The notes under the pieces are model-generated. The model saw only the letters and a program-made list of their open reading frames with translations. It searched no databases and had not been told where the DNA came from. From contig JAGMWG010000012.1 in NCBI GenBank assembly GCA_020744225.1, positions 1,364,001 to 1,428,000 of the forward strand: a DNA stretch of 64,000 nucleotides, given 5' to 3'. Origin of the DNA: Paraphoma chrysanthemicola (lineage: Eukaryota > Ascomycota > Dothideomycetes > Pleosporales > Phaeosphaeriaceae). Positions 43,398 to 54,783 of this stretch are shown here, one piece after another. The stretch's first letter is position 1, and each line of letters opens with the position of its first letter. A program made the translations under genes and the position numbers.

Positions 43398-44803
43398 TCA
43401 TCCTCGCGCCGCGGCATGCAAAGAATCAATAAGACTGCTCTTCGCTTTCCCCAACTCCACCACAGCATCGATTTCGTCGTCAATCCGAGCGTAGAACTTT
43501 TCAGTTGTCCAGATAGGCTTCCATCCAATCCGTTCTTCATTGTGCGTTATAATGTTTTCCCTGTAGCATGTCTTAGTAACATTCTGGCATATTTGACAAT
43601 TGAAGATATGAGCGAGTACGTACCCAGAATTCCACAGGGCCTGCACAAACGCCGCAGGCACGCCTAACGGCTCCGCGGCCTCTTCAGCACTCGACCAGAT
43701 GCGCGTTTCGTCGCTTGTGACCAGGCCACGAGCTTTCAGCGCAAGAGCCAAGTGTTTGGCGAGATCGTGCCAGTGGAGAGGATGCGCGATGCCAAAGTAG
43801 TAACCCTTTTCCCCGTGCTCGATTTGTTTGCCCTGCAGGATTGCTTCGAGGACAAGGCCGTAGAGGCCGGTCAGGTCGGAGATGTGAACGCCTGAAATTT
43901 TCTGCGAGTGCGTTAGCTGCTCGAATACTTTCTTTTGAATCAGTGGGCATGGAATGTAGGACGTACGGTGTTCTCGGGGAACTTGTAGACAGCCTTGTGA
44001 GCGAGGGCTGCAGATACGTATGGCGGGAATATGACGGAGAGTTGGTTCCATGGGCCGGTACCTTTTCCATCTGTCGTGTTGTGAGTAAGTCATCAAAATC
44101 TTCGCGAGACATTAGTTCGACGTACATGTAATGGTAGGTACGATGATGTAACTCAAGACTCCAAGAGCCTTGGAGTAATCTACTACATTCACGTCTGTCT
44201 GCCGGATTGGAAAAGAGTCCGCGAGGCGCTTCTCAGTGCCGAAGACGTCATCTGTGTCGCTAAAGTCTCCAGCAGGCCATCCGGTGTTGGGGTAGAAGGC
44301 ACCCGTTCCTGACGTCTAATTGCAACGTCAGTGATTCGTGACTTCAGATTGACCGATGGAGCAAACTTACATGGATGAAATATGTTTGTTGTCCACTCGT
44401 TTCTTTCCGCTTGCCGAGCGCAGTAATGAGGTTCTTGGCAAGATTCCAGTTCATTGCACTCGCGGTATGTATAACAATATTCACTGTAGCTTCATCAGTG
44501 AATGAAATATTGAGGCATGCCCTACGCGTACCTTCGTGTTGTAGCACGGTCTGAGTAACAGCATTCTCGTCGCTTAGATCGACTTGGACAGCATCAACAC
44601 CCAACTTTGCCCACGCAGCAACGTGTTCCAAGGATCGAACGGCGGCGGTGATGTGGGCTTTTTGAAGAACTGGGCTACTGCTTGATAGAAAGTTGGCGGC
44701 GATGGAGCCTCCGCTATTGATAGTCAGTGGAAGTCTCACTGTCAATGGACAAGCTCTCGTACATGTAACCTCCAGCACCAGTAACGAGAACGTTGTTGGT
44801 CAT
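43398..44803 (-). CDS. Extended short-chain dehydrogenase / NAD-dependent epimerase-like
   Basis: Seven exons (44803-44763, 44713-44532, 44483-44371, 44315-44126, 44070-43967, 43901-43624, 43560-43398) sum to 1,071 nt, or 356 aa. The introns are 48-65 nt. The Rossmann motif MTNNVLVTGAGGYIGGSIA is itself split by the first intron. 'VDAVQVDLSDENAV', 'NIVIHTASAMNW' and 'YFIHTSGTGAFYP' (active-site Ser/Thr strand) follow, then 'VVDYSKALG' (YxxxK). The C-terminal half ('ENTKISGVHISDLTGLYGLVLEAIL', 'KGYYFGIAHPLHWHDLAKHLA') matches fungal extended SDRs annotated as nucleoside-sugar epimerase or NmrA-like. It is probably an oxidoreductase of a small metabolite. The intron-rich structure contrasts with the intronless neighbours. 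Confidence 0.82.
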
Positions 44804-46749
44804 TGTATAAGATCTCGAAAACTGTGTCGACCACTGAATCTTTTGTTTTGTGCTCTGGATGGTAAACCAGATCACATCCAGCGATGCGATACATATTTAT
44901 AACTTATGCTCATACTTCTCGCGAAATCCTCCATGTGCATCGTCATGATTCTTGGATGCCGAGCAAACTTAAAATAGTGTGGCGTTGGCTTGGTACCTAT
45001 GGTGTAGCTGTGCCACTGCTCGTCAGCCAATTGGAGGAGAGCTGCGGGGCGCCTAAAATGCGAGATCTATACTGAGCAACAACTTGGCACACAGCTTTGT
45101 AATACCTACAACAAAACCGGCCTCATGTTGCGAGGAGTCTATCGTGTCGCAAAATTGCTGGTTGGCAAGCACGGCGATAAAGTGAGATAACTGCGCAGTT
45201 CCAATCTTGGAAGGTTCGCTGTAATTGCTGCTATGGTGCAGTGGGCCAGAGTCGGCTTTCGGACTTTGCAGCCTAACTGACCTCAGAGCAGCTGAGAAGT
45301 TGGCAGCTTGATAATCGATCGTCTTACAGCAGCACACATGAAAGGGGCAAGCTTCCAAGCCGCAATTTAGATCTCGTTTCCGGGCTACCAAAACACCTTT
45401 CATCCGCCGTATGCTCCTCACGATTCTCCAATATCACGTCTACGAATGCTACTGCGCCCTTCTTCAGGGCTGGACCAAATCTTGGCCACTAAATACCTCT
45501 TTAGATTACCGCAAAGGGATGTAGGACTGCCGTCCATTGGAGAATTGCGAAGGGCGAAGTATTTGAGATGAAGCATCAAATTGGAAGCGAATCTGTTGGA
45601 TCCGGTCGCGATCTCCGGATTGTTGCGAGGAATTTCAAAATAACGAAGTTTATGGATCATCACTGAAAATGCTCAATTCAATCGCAAGATCTCAGCGCTC
45701 TCGTTAAAGTCCACATCGAGATCTTGGACAACGAGTAAAATGCTCGGCACACCCCGATGTGAAGGCGCTTTGATCGCGTCAGCTCAGGCACGCATGGCAA
45801 TACAGGCCTGTCCCATTGACGCCACTAGCATAGCATTGAAGTGCTTCATCACTACTTTCCTCATCCTCATCTATACGGTGCGAGCCATGTGCATTGACAA
45901 TGCGAGCCCGTTTTTTAAGTAGGTCTAGGCAGGTCACGTTCATGCCCAGCGGACCGCATCCTATTTCGCTGGGATCCATGACATGTCGCACTTTCACCTA
46001 GCTCAAAAGCACAATCATACCATAGGCCACAATCAGGTTTGACCCTTTCAAGATAAGTACGCACCGAATGATCCGCAGGAGAGTTTTTTCGTTGGACTTC
46101 TCTTTGGGAATTGTTTGAAAGGACTTCGTCCCCACTTTTACAGCTCGGACAGTTTAAGGATTGCCCATAGTAAATTCTCTATTTGGTAGAAAGATGAACT
46201 CCTAAGGTGCTTGTAGGTTCAACTTTGTTCAGACTTCGGGTCCTTTACAAAATACTACTTGTATGCCCGAGCCTTCTCCGTTGGGGGACATGGCGGTATC
46301 ACACCTCCAAAATGGCTTGGAATGCATCGAAGAATTAATGAACTCGATATGAGATGGTGAAAGGCTGCCGTATGCGTGCTCGAAGTTAACTGGGAGCTGA
46401 CGATCGACTTGTAGAGGTATCCGCGCTTGTTGACATGTCTACACCTCAAATACAAAGTTGGATAACTTTCATGTCCACCCCAAGCACGTTTCGAACAATA
46501 TCTGGGTAGTTTGGGTCTGCTGTTATGTTACACAATTTATGGCAGCCTAGGAGATTTGAACTAGATGCTCAGCATGTGAGCTGTCGTTATTCTTTTTGCC
46601 AATTTATCAACCTCCTTGCCATCTTGATGATGTTGCGCTATAGTTCGGGTTTTTCATTCGAGTCGACACTCTCCACCGACAAGGCTCCCCACTTTGCAAT
46701 AATGAGGTTGCTGTGACGCTTACAACTGAATTCTCGCCAGCAAAGTGTT
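44804..46749. other. Gene-poor intergenic stretch
   Basis: It follows the extended SDR gene. Only short frames were seen, without confident domain assignment. One minus-strand frame (45418-45663; GNLKRYLVAKIWSSPEEGR) has a protein-like look but no identifiable family. Confidence 0.35.
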
Positions 46750-47640
46750 AATAGTGAGCACGTGTCTTTTGATTTCTGCCCTGAACCTGTCGACCGCCTC
46801 TTGCTTTCAAACTGCACAGTGGGACTTTCCCAAAATTCGTGCGCCATGAAGAATATGTCGATTGTAAATCAAGTACATCGTGGACCTTCAAGTTCTTCAC
46901 CAGGATCGCACCAATACATTCTTGGCACTGAGAGGCGCTGTGCTCAAGCGTAAGCTTCTGAAAGGCTTGCGAAGCATCGACTTGAGAGCTTGTTACCACG
47001 GTGAGTGCTTCCTCCAACCGTCTAAGCTCTGAGACGAAGCTGCAAAAGTAAGTCTTCGCTCAAGCAACCTCGACCAACGACTTGACAAGCTCCTTGACAG
47101 GTTTGATGCTGGCGATAAAGTCGGCTAAAGGGGACCCAGAACCCGGCGTTGGCACGTGTTTGCCGGACGAAGACAGTCCTGTCCCGTTGGACTCTGAAAT
47201 CTTTCTGAGCTGCCCCGACGAATCAGGCTACCTTTGATTGGGTTGTATATTTCCTTCGTAGGGCACACAATTGCAAAGGCGCCACTGATCACATTTGGTC
47301 TATAGCCGACTGAGGGCTATAGGAGCAAGCCGTTTGCTGTGCAAGTGCCATGCCAAACTGTATCCAACCTCATCGCGGCTGCTTTTGATATGACCACCAG
47401 GGCTGCTGGAGGCACTACAGTTGGCAGGGTTACCAAGAGTTTAGTAAGAATCAAAGTTAAAGAGTCCGGATGCGAGATGATGCCAACTAAGAGACGATCG
47501 TTGCCGTCCCAAATGTCGATAGCGGCTTCTATGAAGGTGTCGTGCTCGCAAGGGTTTAGCTACTCGTTGGTCTCGCTCAAGATCTGCTCAGGGTACGTTT
47601 GACCCCAAAGGGTTCTGTTTAATTCGATAGTCGCAGATCG
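46750..47640 (-). pseudogene. Unidentified decayed coding relic
   Basis: Minus-strand frames give protein-like stretches in order: FIEAAIDIWDGNDRLLVGII, LTKLLVTLPTVVPPAALVVI, SGAFAIVCPTKEIYNPIK, SPLADFIASIKPVKELVKSL, and FVSELRRLEEALTVVTSSQV followed by SASQCQECIGAILV. Frame changes and stops (for example at about 47561 and 47321) interrupt them. The alternating amphipathic helices suggest a real former gene. I cannot name the family, and chance is possible. Confidence 0.25.
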
Positions 47641-47899
47641 AGTAAGATGATATCTTGGCGAAAACACTACCCCTAAGAGGTTAGGAGGATTGACCTAGTT
47701 CTCGCCCTTGTCTGATTATTGCGCTAGCCTATCATGGTAACGCAGTTGCTGCGGGGTACTAGTTTAGTGCTTGGCGATTCAAATCTCCTCAAAGAGTCAA
47801 CAGATCATGCACAAACCGTTAGCTCCGCTACATGCACAAGTTACGCTCTCATCAATGTTCTGAACTGATAGCAGGTCCAGCCCAGGACACGCATCACGT

Positions 47900-49619
47900 A
47901 TGCAACCTAAAAGTCAAAACGTTTGTCAGCAATGTCGGTCGCGCAAGCTTGGCGTACGTTCGGTGCCTCTGTTCTCCCTCTAGTTGGGTGAAAGTCACAT
48001 TGACATTAATTCCATCCCTAGTGCGACGGTAAAGTGCCAGCGTGTAGTCAATGTGCCCTCCGGTGCATTCCGTGCGGCGGTTATCCGCAAGATTTCGTCT
48101 TCGTCTCACAGATGAACAGCAGCGCCCTTGAGTCTACAAGTCTTTGGCGGACCAGCGCAAATTTAACGACCCACCGAAAACAGCCATCCAAACAGATCAA
48201 AGTCATCAACACCCACCAGGCGAGTCATAGCGGAGTGACCAATGCCAATACCTCGGGACCTACAACTGAGATCACGTGCTCGGATTTGGAGCATGACATC
48301 TGTTTTATTGTAAAGAGTTACTCTCCACTCTACAGCAGCATGCCTGCAGAGTCAAATCCGTGGCATAACCAGATCTGCGGAGCTTGGGTGGAGGCCCTCC
48401 CATTGCTCTTTGCGAGAGGGCAGATGGAGGATTTCCTCGCTTCATCGATCATGTCTTTTGCAGCTGCTCTTCGTCATCACTGCCTTGGAAGTGATGCAAT
48501 ACCACCTCAAGCGCTTGAACTCTACTGCAAATCTCTCAGACTTGTGAGTGTAGCACTTCAAACGGCTAATGGTATTCTCCAAGTCGAACACTGCGCTGCA
48601 ATCATGTGTCTGGCAGTGACGGAGGTAAGTGGGGAGTTTTCAACGACTAAGAACCCGTGACAAAGGCGTTTTAAGAGCTAACGATTGTTCCAAAGTTAGT
48701 ATTCCCAACCTCAGAGTCTAGCTGGATGAAGCATGCGACAGCCGTCGAGAGTTTTATCCAGCGTGTTGGTCCTGTCCCATTTGCAACCAGTATCCTTCAC
48801 AAACTGTTTGTTGGATTCAGACCATTACTGGTGGGTTTGCCAAATGATATTGTCATTTCAAATCACTCTACTAATCATTGCCGGGTCTTGCAGTTGATCA
48901 ATTCACTGCTCAATCGACGCAGAACCTTTCTTGCGCAGCAAGAGTGGACTACTCAGCCTTTCCAAGGGCAGCCTATTTCTTTGATGCAATCACTTTTGAG
49001 CAAGGCTGCTTGTCTACCAGCACTGCTTGAACGATGTACCGATTTGGGGATCTCTGTTGATGTGGTCGACCCCGCAGCCTTGGAGCATGTTATGATCGAC
49101 CTGATAACGGTTCAGAAGGGCTTTCAAACTTGGGAGTCAACAGCAAGATCCAAATCATCGTCTCCTTTGTCCTGGAAAAGGCTTGATGCAGATCAACATT
49201 TTGCGCGAGACGAGAACGATCTCTGGTTTCCTGACGTGATGACCGCAAACAGCTTGATGTACTGCTGGGCGTTTGAAATAGTTGTGTTGAAGCACTTGAG
49301 CTTCCTCTCTAAGATTTTTGAAGCGAAGGAGCCATCTGGCAAGCTCACTTGCGTAAAGTTTACCTCCAGGACTCTCCTGAGGCATAAGTCTGTTGAGCTT
49401 GCGGAGATGATTTGCGATAGTATGGCCTATGCAATGCAGCCTGACATGAAGCTTTGGGGCCCTGCTTCAGCCTTTTTCACATTCAGGACGGCTCTCTGGA
49501 CCTTCAACGATAACAAAGCAGACTGCAGGTCTCAGCTTCTGCGCTGCCAGCGTATAGTCGACGAGCTAGCCAAGAGACGTATTATTTTTCCAGAGGCACA
49601 TGAGTTCTTTTCTGAATAG
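47900..49619 (+). CDS. Zn2Cys6 fungal transcription factor
   Basis: Four exons (47900-47953, 48022-48624, 48696-48830, 48894-49619) give 505 aa. The introns are 68, 71 and 63 nt. The zinc cluster is at the extreme N-terminus and split by intron 1: CQQCRSRKLG then CDGKVPACSQCALRCIPC, fitting CX2CX6CX6CX2CX6C. The middle and C-terminus are helical with 'RRRTFLAQQEWTTQPF', 'LLERCTDLGISVD' and 'MAYAMQPDMKLWGPASAFFTFRTA', as in the Fungal_trans_2-like regulators of secondary-metabolite and stress loci. The third intron (63 nt, a multiple of 3) could also be read through. It is removed here because it has a consensus branch point (ctactaatc), and 'FRPLL-LINSLL' then matches relatives. It is nuclear. 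Its targets are unknown, though it is a candidate regulator of the diterpenoid cluster 15 kb away. Confidence 0.82.
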
Positions 49620-49776
49620 TTTACAGTATTCATAACAATATGAAATGAGATCTCAAGTCTGTTCGATCAGGCGGGCGCACATAAGCTGGATATCGGATGC
49701 TTTCCAATTTTGCTCCTACAGACCTTTGCTATTACATTTCTGGATATCTATTTGAGCACGCGACAGAAACAGTCCA

Positions 49777-50772
49777 TCAAGACAAGAATGGTTTAACCAA
49801 TTCCATAGACTTCTCCCACAACAAACGCTCTTTCTCCTGGTCAAAAGCATAAGGTGCGTAGCCCGGATCATACTCCTCCGGATCAGGCTTAGCTGGTTTC
49901 GAAATCTGCACGTCTTCAAGATAAACACCACCCTTGCCTTCCAATGCCTTTGCTGTCGCTGCCCAAACTGATGTCGCCGCACCCTGTTCCACGTTCTTCG
50001 TAACTTTGTTGACAATCGGGTGAGCAGCCCAACCCTCTAGCATTTCTGCTGGCAAGAACTTCATCAGACCCGTACCAATCAATCCGGGGTGGACGGAATA
50101 GCCGTGCACACCCTGGCTCCCATAACGACGTTCAAGCTCGGTAGCAGTATACAGGTTGGCGGTTTTGCTCTGGCCGTACGCTACCCAAGGATGGTATTTT
50201 CCCTCAAAGTTGAAGTCGTCAAAGTTTACGCCTCCAAGACGATGTGCCGAGGAAGAAAGAACAACAACACGCGATTTGAAGTCCGGTGTAGTAGATTTGA
50301 TCAGAGTTGGGAGAAGGAGCTGGATCAGCAAGAAATGCGCCAGATGGTTTGTGCCGAACTGAGTCTCAAAGCCATCTTCGGTGCGACCTTCTGGGGTTGC
50401 CATGACGCCTGCATTAGCGATTAAGATGTTGAGTCTGTCAGAATCTTTCGAGAATGCGTTGACACATTTTCGAACGCTTGATAGCGAGTTGAGATCGAGT
50501 TCCAGAAGCTTGGCTTTGGGGTTATCCAGGATGCCGCCCAGTGCTGATTTGGCTTTTTTGAGGTCCCGTGCCGTGAGGTAGACGGTAGCACCAATCTCCA
50601 GAAGGGCTCGGGCAGTCTCGATCCCAATTCCCGAAGAGGTACCCGTAATCAGAACTGTCTTATCAGACCATTTCCCTTTCAATTGCTCATCCTTGATGAT
50701 CTGGTTGGCGGTAGGACGAGCATCTCCCGGGCCATCGGGAGTCTGGTGGATAGATTCGTACTTTGCAGACAT
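49777..50772 (-). CDS. Retinol-dehydrogenase-like short-chain dehydrogenase
   Basis: Intronless. From the preferred ATG at 50772 (MSAKYESIHQTPDG) it gives 331 aa. An in-frame ATG 50 codons upstream adds a low-complexity leader. The cofactor loop is TVLITGTSSGIGIETARALL, with Arg after strand 2 (LTARD) favouring NADP(H). NAGVMATP follows, then the catalytic Ser (VVVLSSSAH) and YGQSK (Tyr/Lys). 'HPGLIGTGLMKFL' is the usual post-catalytic loop. The family reduces or oxidises a wide range of alcohols and carbonyls. No cluster partner is obvious apart from the nearby regulator gene. Confidence 0.87.
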   Translation of the reverse strand: MSAKYESIHQTPDGPGDARPTANQIIKDEQLKGKWSDKTVLITGTSSGIGIETARALLEIGATVYLTARDLKKAKSALGGILDNPKAKLLELDLNSLSSVRKCVNAFSKDSDRLNILIANAGVMATPEGRTEDGFETQFGTNHLAHFLLIQLLLPTLIKSTTPDFKSRVVVLSSSAHRLGGVNFDDFNFEGKYHPWVAYGQSKTANLYTATELERRYGSQGVHGYSVHPGLIGTGLMKFLPAEMLEGWAAHPIVNKVTKNVEQGAATSVWAATAKALEGKGGVYLEDVQISKPAKPDPEEYDPGYAPYAFDQEKERLLWEKSMELVKPFLS

Positions 50773-52955
50773 TTGAAATGGCTTTTTCGGCTGAAATGGT
50801 GTTGAAACTAGGGATACTGTGAATGAAGTGGTTGGCGTTGCTGTGTGGTAACTGAAGGGTTCAGGATCGTACTTATGTAGTCGTCCACGAGCTCCGACAT
50901 TTCGTGCGTTCTTAGTCCGCATATCATGTCACCACAGTTCGCACTTCCTCAGCTTTGCTTCACTAGTGTATTCTGTTCATGCGGACCGAATGGCCTCGAT
51001 ACAAATGCGTATACTGCCGAAGTAATGCCGAACGCTACAGGCGGTTTTCTGCGCTGAACTCCATTGATGGTCTCTGCTTTAGTTCCCGGCTTCTATTGAC
51101 ATTGGTAATCCGTTGGAGCTGACAAACGCCTACAACAAATCAAACCACATAGAGGCTCAAATTAAGTTCGGCTGTCATATGGGAAGTGTCAACCAATTCG
51201 TCCGCAAGCTAGTGACAAGGCTAGTCCTCTTCAGGAAGTCAATTTCGCCAAGGCAATCTAATCAACTTCAAGCTTCTACGTTCTATAATCATGGTAGATC
51301 ATCAAATTTCTCACCTGATCAGAGACTAGTATTAGAGAGGATTATGTGCCCGTCAAATGCTTTGTACGCGGTAAGCCTGTATGACGAAACAGCAACGCCA
51401 AAGACGATGGTCGCTACTGATTCAAATTTATTACATAGTATCATTATTAGCTCGAACTTCAGCATGAGTACAACATGAGAAGAAGCAATCACTTACACAC
51501 GAATGTCCGACAGATAGATGTGATAGCATAGAGAGGTCAATGCCGCATTTGAGATGACTCAGCTGAGCGGACACAATTTTGAGCGCGTTCTTGCCAACTG
51601 GTCGGCACTCCCGCCCGACATGAAATGCAGGTCTACCAATACGTAGCATGGAATCAATCCGAAGAGGAGATCGGATTCAGCAAGATCAATGTACCAGGAA
51701 GAATGCGATACAAATTTTCGACAATTCCTTGACAAAGACCGCAGGAATCACTGTTTGCTCAACCACTCTGACCTGAGTCAGATGTTCTTGGCTACTTTTG
51801 CCCCTCAACATTTGCCCGCTGCTCCAGCCACTTTGCGAGGTACTATTCAAAGCCTACCTCGTTAGAGATCTCACGCACATAAGATCCGGAGGTCCGCAGC
51901 TTGAAATTTGACAAATCCGCAATGATGGGTCGAGCACATCTGCTGAGACTTGTGATCTCAGAAGCAGGTCTTCATGCGACTTTTGCTCGTACCGTGAGCC
52001 TGGGTGGCTTGGTCACGGTCGGAAAGACCTGGACACCGGAAAATCTGTCTATACCATCGTTCCATTGGCTGGCACCTCTTTTTCCCACGAGAATTGCCAT
52101 GGTAGCTGCTGAGGCGTCAACATTATCGCTTGTCTCCACCTGTGTCGCCCCTTAGGATCCAACAAACCACTCTTCACTTCACTGTAGCAAAGCTCGTCAC
52201 AACTCTGCACCATCAGTTCGAAGCGACATATCGCACTCAGGTTCATTGCATGAATCACCGCGGGTCATCATGCCGCTCGTGCGTTGGTTGGAGGGGAATA
52301 TAAGATTACTATATTCTCGAGAAGTGCGATGGATTCGAACGAAACAATACGGCCAATCAGATTTCAAGCGGACCAGCCGGACCCAGCCAGGATACTTTTG
52401 AAAATAATATGGATCAATCAAGTCTTCTAAGTATGGCTATTGATGATAGTAAGCTTCTACAATTCGAAGCTTCCCGATCTCTTTTGGACGGAAGCTTTTA
52501 ACTTAACTTCCAGGCGCGATAAAGGTGGTGCTAACGGGTGCAATGCTAGTTTTTTCCAGCAACTCCTAAGCTGAATAACGGACTCTTATTCTTCCCTCTC
52601 GCAGAGTCGTGAGTGTGATAGATCAGAATGCCAAGCAACGTGCGCACGGTGCTGATACGGCCCGACAATCTAACCTTATTGGGTAGGCTACTTACCAGTT
52701 CCCGAGCTTCCCACCTCGAGAGTCGCACGTACAAGCTCGCTACTCAGTATCTCACTTCTCAGAAATTAAGTCTCAGCCATGGCGAGCTAGTTATGCGGCT
52801 TTCGGCCCCGCGTTTTTAGTTCTAATTCGTACCCTACAGCCATCCCTGATGTTCTCCTGCCAACACCCGACTGAGTTCATTTCCTTCCATGTTGGGGCGC
52901 GATTTCTTTACCTTTGCTCCCTCGTTTGATTACGGGCGCTATCTTCCTTGTTGCC
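50773..52955. other. Gene-poor divergent intergenic region
   Basis: It should contain the promoters of the SDR (-) and of the zinc-cluster fragment (+). No repeat, RNA gene or convincing frame was recognised in the 2 kb between. Confidence 0.4.
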
Positions 52956-53711
52956 ATGCACAACAACCGCGGCCGGACCGCGTCGCGGAAACAGTTGCAG
53001 CCGCGACGAACTCACAACTTGGGTGGCTGCTCGACCTGCCGTCGCCGGCACGTCAAATGCGATCAGACACGCCCACAATGCTCCGTATGCCGCAAGGCTA
53101 ATCTACAATGTGGAGGCTTTCCCTCACAGATCCGTTGGGCTTCCATGTCCACTGGCCCACCTGCCCCCAAGCCAACCCAAGCATCACAGATTACGCCATC
53201 CGCCCGAAATCCAGCAGCACCGCAGATCACAACAACGACGCAGAACGCACCTTCGATGACGCAGCTAAGTCAAAGTCCGCTCTTCATTGACCAGATATTT
53301 GGATATGCATTGACAAATTTAGAACAGCTTGACGGAGATGCCTCCTCGAATGAACTCCAGCAAGAAGACCAAGTGCCACAACCATCAATTCCGCCGCCAC
53401 AGAGCTTCTCTCCCGGAAATCGTCCCCTCATTTTCGGGGACAAATCGTCTTCCAGTGTTGAAATGCCCAGCCACGCACCATCATGTTCGTCCGCTGTGCT
53501 CCCTGCGGAGGATGCGCGCCTCATAGAAGAGGATGCAGGCTTCGGGGTGAATGAACCCGATCTCTTCAGCTACCCTTCAGTAAGTTCTTTTTTCGAGTTC
53601 GAGTCGTTGCTGGAGAACTCCTCCGGCCTCGGGTGGAGCGATTCGTCTGACCCTATGACAAGCTCTATGCCCGTCGCTTGGCTGGCCAAAGTAGGCTTGT
53701 GTGTAACATAA
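52956..53711 (+). CDS. Zn2Cys6 DNA-binding half of a transcription factor (C-terminus missing)
   Basis: The frame encodes MHNNRGRTASRKQLQPRR, then GGCSTCRRRHVKC, DQTRPQCSVCRKANLQC and GGFPSQIRW. This is a complete CX2CX6CX6CX2CX6C cluster of the ARG81/'arginine metabolism regulation protein II' type. A Ser/Pro/Gln-rich linker follows, and the frame ends after 251 aa. A good splice donor (GTAAGT) occurs at 53581, but no regulatory domain follows on this strand. Instead the minus strand of the next 1.1 kb encodes the regulatory domain of the same kind of protein. The gene is probably broken by an inversion. It could still make a short DNA-binding protein without a regulatory region. Confidence 0.6.
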   Translation: MHNNRGRTASRKQLQPRRTHNLGGCSTCRRRHVKCDQTRPQCSVCRKANLQCGGFPSQIRWASMSTGPPAPKPTQASQITPSARNPAAPQITTTTQNAPSMTQLSQSPLFIDQIFGYALTNLEQLDGDASSNELQQEDQVPQPSIPPPQSFSPGNRPLIFGDKSSSSVEMPSHAPSCSSAVLPAEDARLIEEDAGFGVNEPDLFSYPSVSSFFEFESLLENSSGLGWSDSSDPMTSSMPVAWLAKVGLCVT

Positions 53712-54783
53712 TTATTGCGATCTGGTAACGAATGAGCTCCAGAGATGTTGTGCTGCGCGGGAAAAGAGCAAATCATGTGCTCTAATCGAGCAGCTTTTCT
53801 CTGTAATGACGTTGTAAAGGCTCGCGGCGCTTGCAAGGGCGTTCGATCAAGGAAGGCAATGATGTTAGCGAAACTAGTCGTTTGTGATACTAGGTTGAGC
53901 CAGGCTTCTAGAATCCCATGGCTTTCCATGTAGAGTGTCTTTAGCCATTGGCGAAGATCTGATAGGTGGGTATCGTGGAGACCAGCCTCTTCGTCTTTCG
54001 GTGCGGCAACGTCGAAGTCGCTGTCTGCACCATGCGTCTCGACTCGGAAGAAATCGTCAAGCGGAGCGTGCTCTGAGGTTGACGATACATCCTGATCTGA
54101 ATACGGCAGAACGCTCGATATTGCGGTGTTGCTTTGAATGATTTTTTCAATCTTCGCTTGCAGACCGGAGCTGTTGTGGTCATGCAGGATGAAGGTGCTT
54201 TCGCCAATGATTCTTAGCCAAGTGTAGACATGGTGTAACAATCGTGCTCTGCGAGAGTCCTCTCGTTTGGCTAGTCCCCGTAATCTTAGCAGGCGCTCTG
54301 CATCGATGATGTAGCATCTGGCGTCGGCCGACTTGCCGATCAGTGTCTACCAGTATTTAGCATGGGCTACAAAGAGGTCACAATGCATACCGCAAGCGCA
54401 ATGAGGCTGAAAATAGCCATTAGCTGGTCCTTGTACTTGGCTTTCTGCGGACCGGCCATCTCTAGTCTCAAGGACTCCTGCATGTGATTTTTAGCTTGTC
54501 GAGACGCATAATCCAAAATCCGTATTCCCTTCTGGTAGGACACCGTATCAGGATAGCTCTGTGTTTTCGTGATGGTATGCGCGGAACAGCCGAGGATGGT
54601 ATAGAAATTAGCCATATTAGCGTGCTTGACGTTCGAGCTCTGGAGGAACGTCATGTTAGCAAGCGTATGCACGGCGCTTTTCCAATTGAGGAGTTCCCAC
54701 GGCGACTTGGAGTGCATTGGAAGCGGCGCAAATTGCGTGGCCGGATCTTGTATCGATTGTATGCCGAAACATTGTCTCGAAGG
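53570..54783 (-). CDS. Regulatory half of an ARG81-like transcription factor (no DNA-binding domain)
   Basis: Two exons (54783-54391 and 54346-53570, 44-nt intron with a ctaaa branch site) give about 389 residues. The fungal regulatory-domain pattern is MHSKSPWELLNWKSAVHTLA, MANFYTILGCSAHTI, GPQKAKYKDQLMAIFSLIAL, DARCYIIDAERLLRLRGL, ARLLHHVYTWLRIIGESTFI and 'GILEAWLNLVSQTTSFANII'. This is the Fungal_trans_2 region that normally follows a Zn2Cys6 motif. No zinc cluster or convincing start was found upstream on the minus strand to about 56 kb. The last 40-odd codons overlap the plus-strand linker of the DNA-binding fragment and do not look family-like, so the true domain probably ends near 53750. 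I infer that it is the inverted second half of that gene. Confidence 0.6.

Noticed and set aside
45418..45663. Protein-like minus-strand frame (GNLKRYLVAKIWSSPEEGR)
   Set aside because: Too short and without neighbours in frame. I considered an F-box-type fragment but could not support it.
47760..47800. Possible tRNA T-arm (gattcaaatc)
   Set aside because: No acceptor stem, D-arm or anticodon arm could be built around it.
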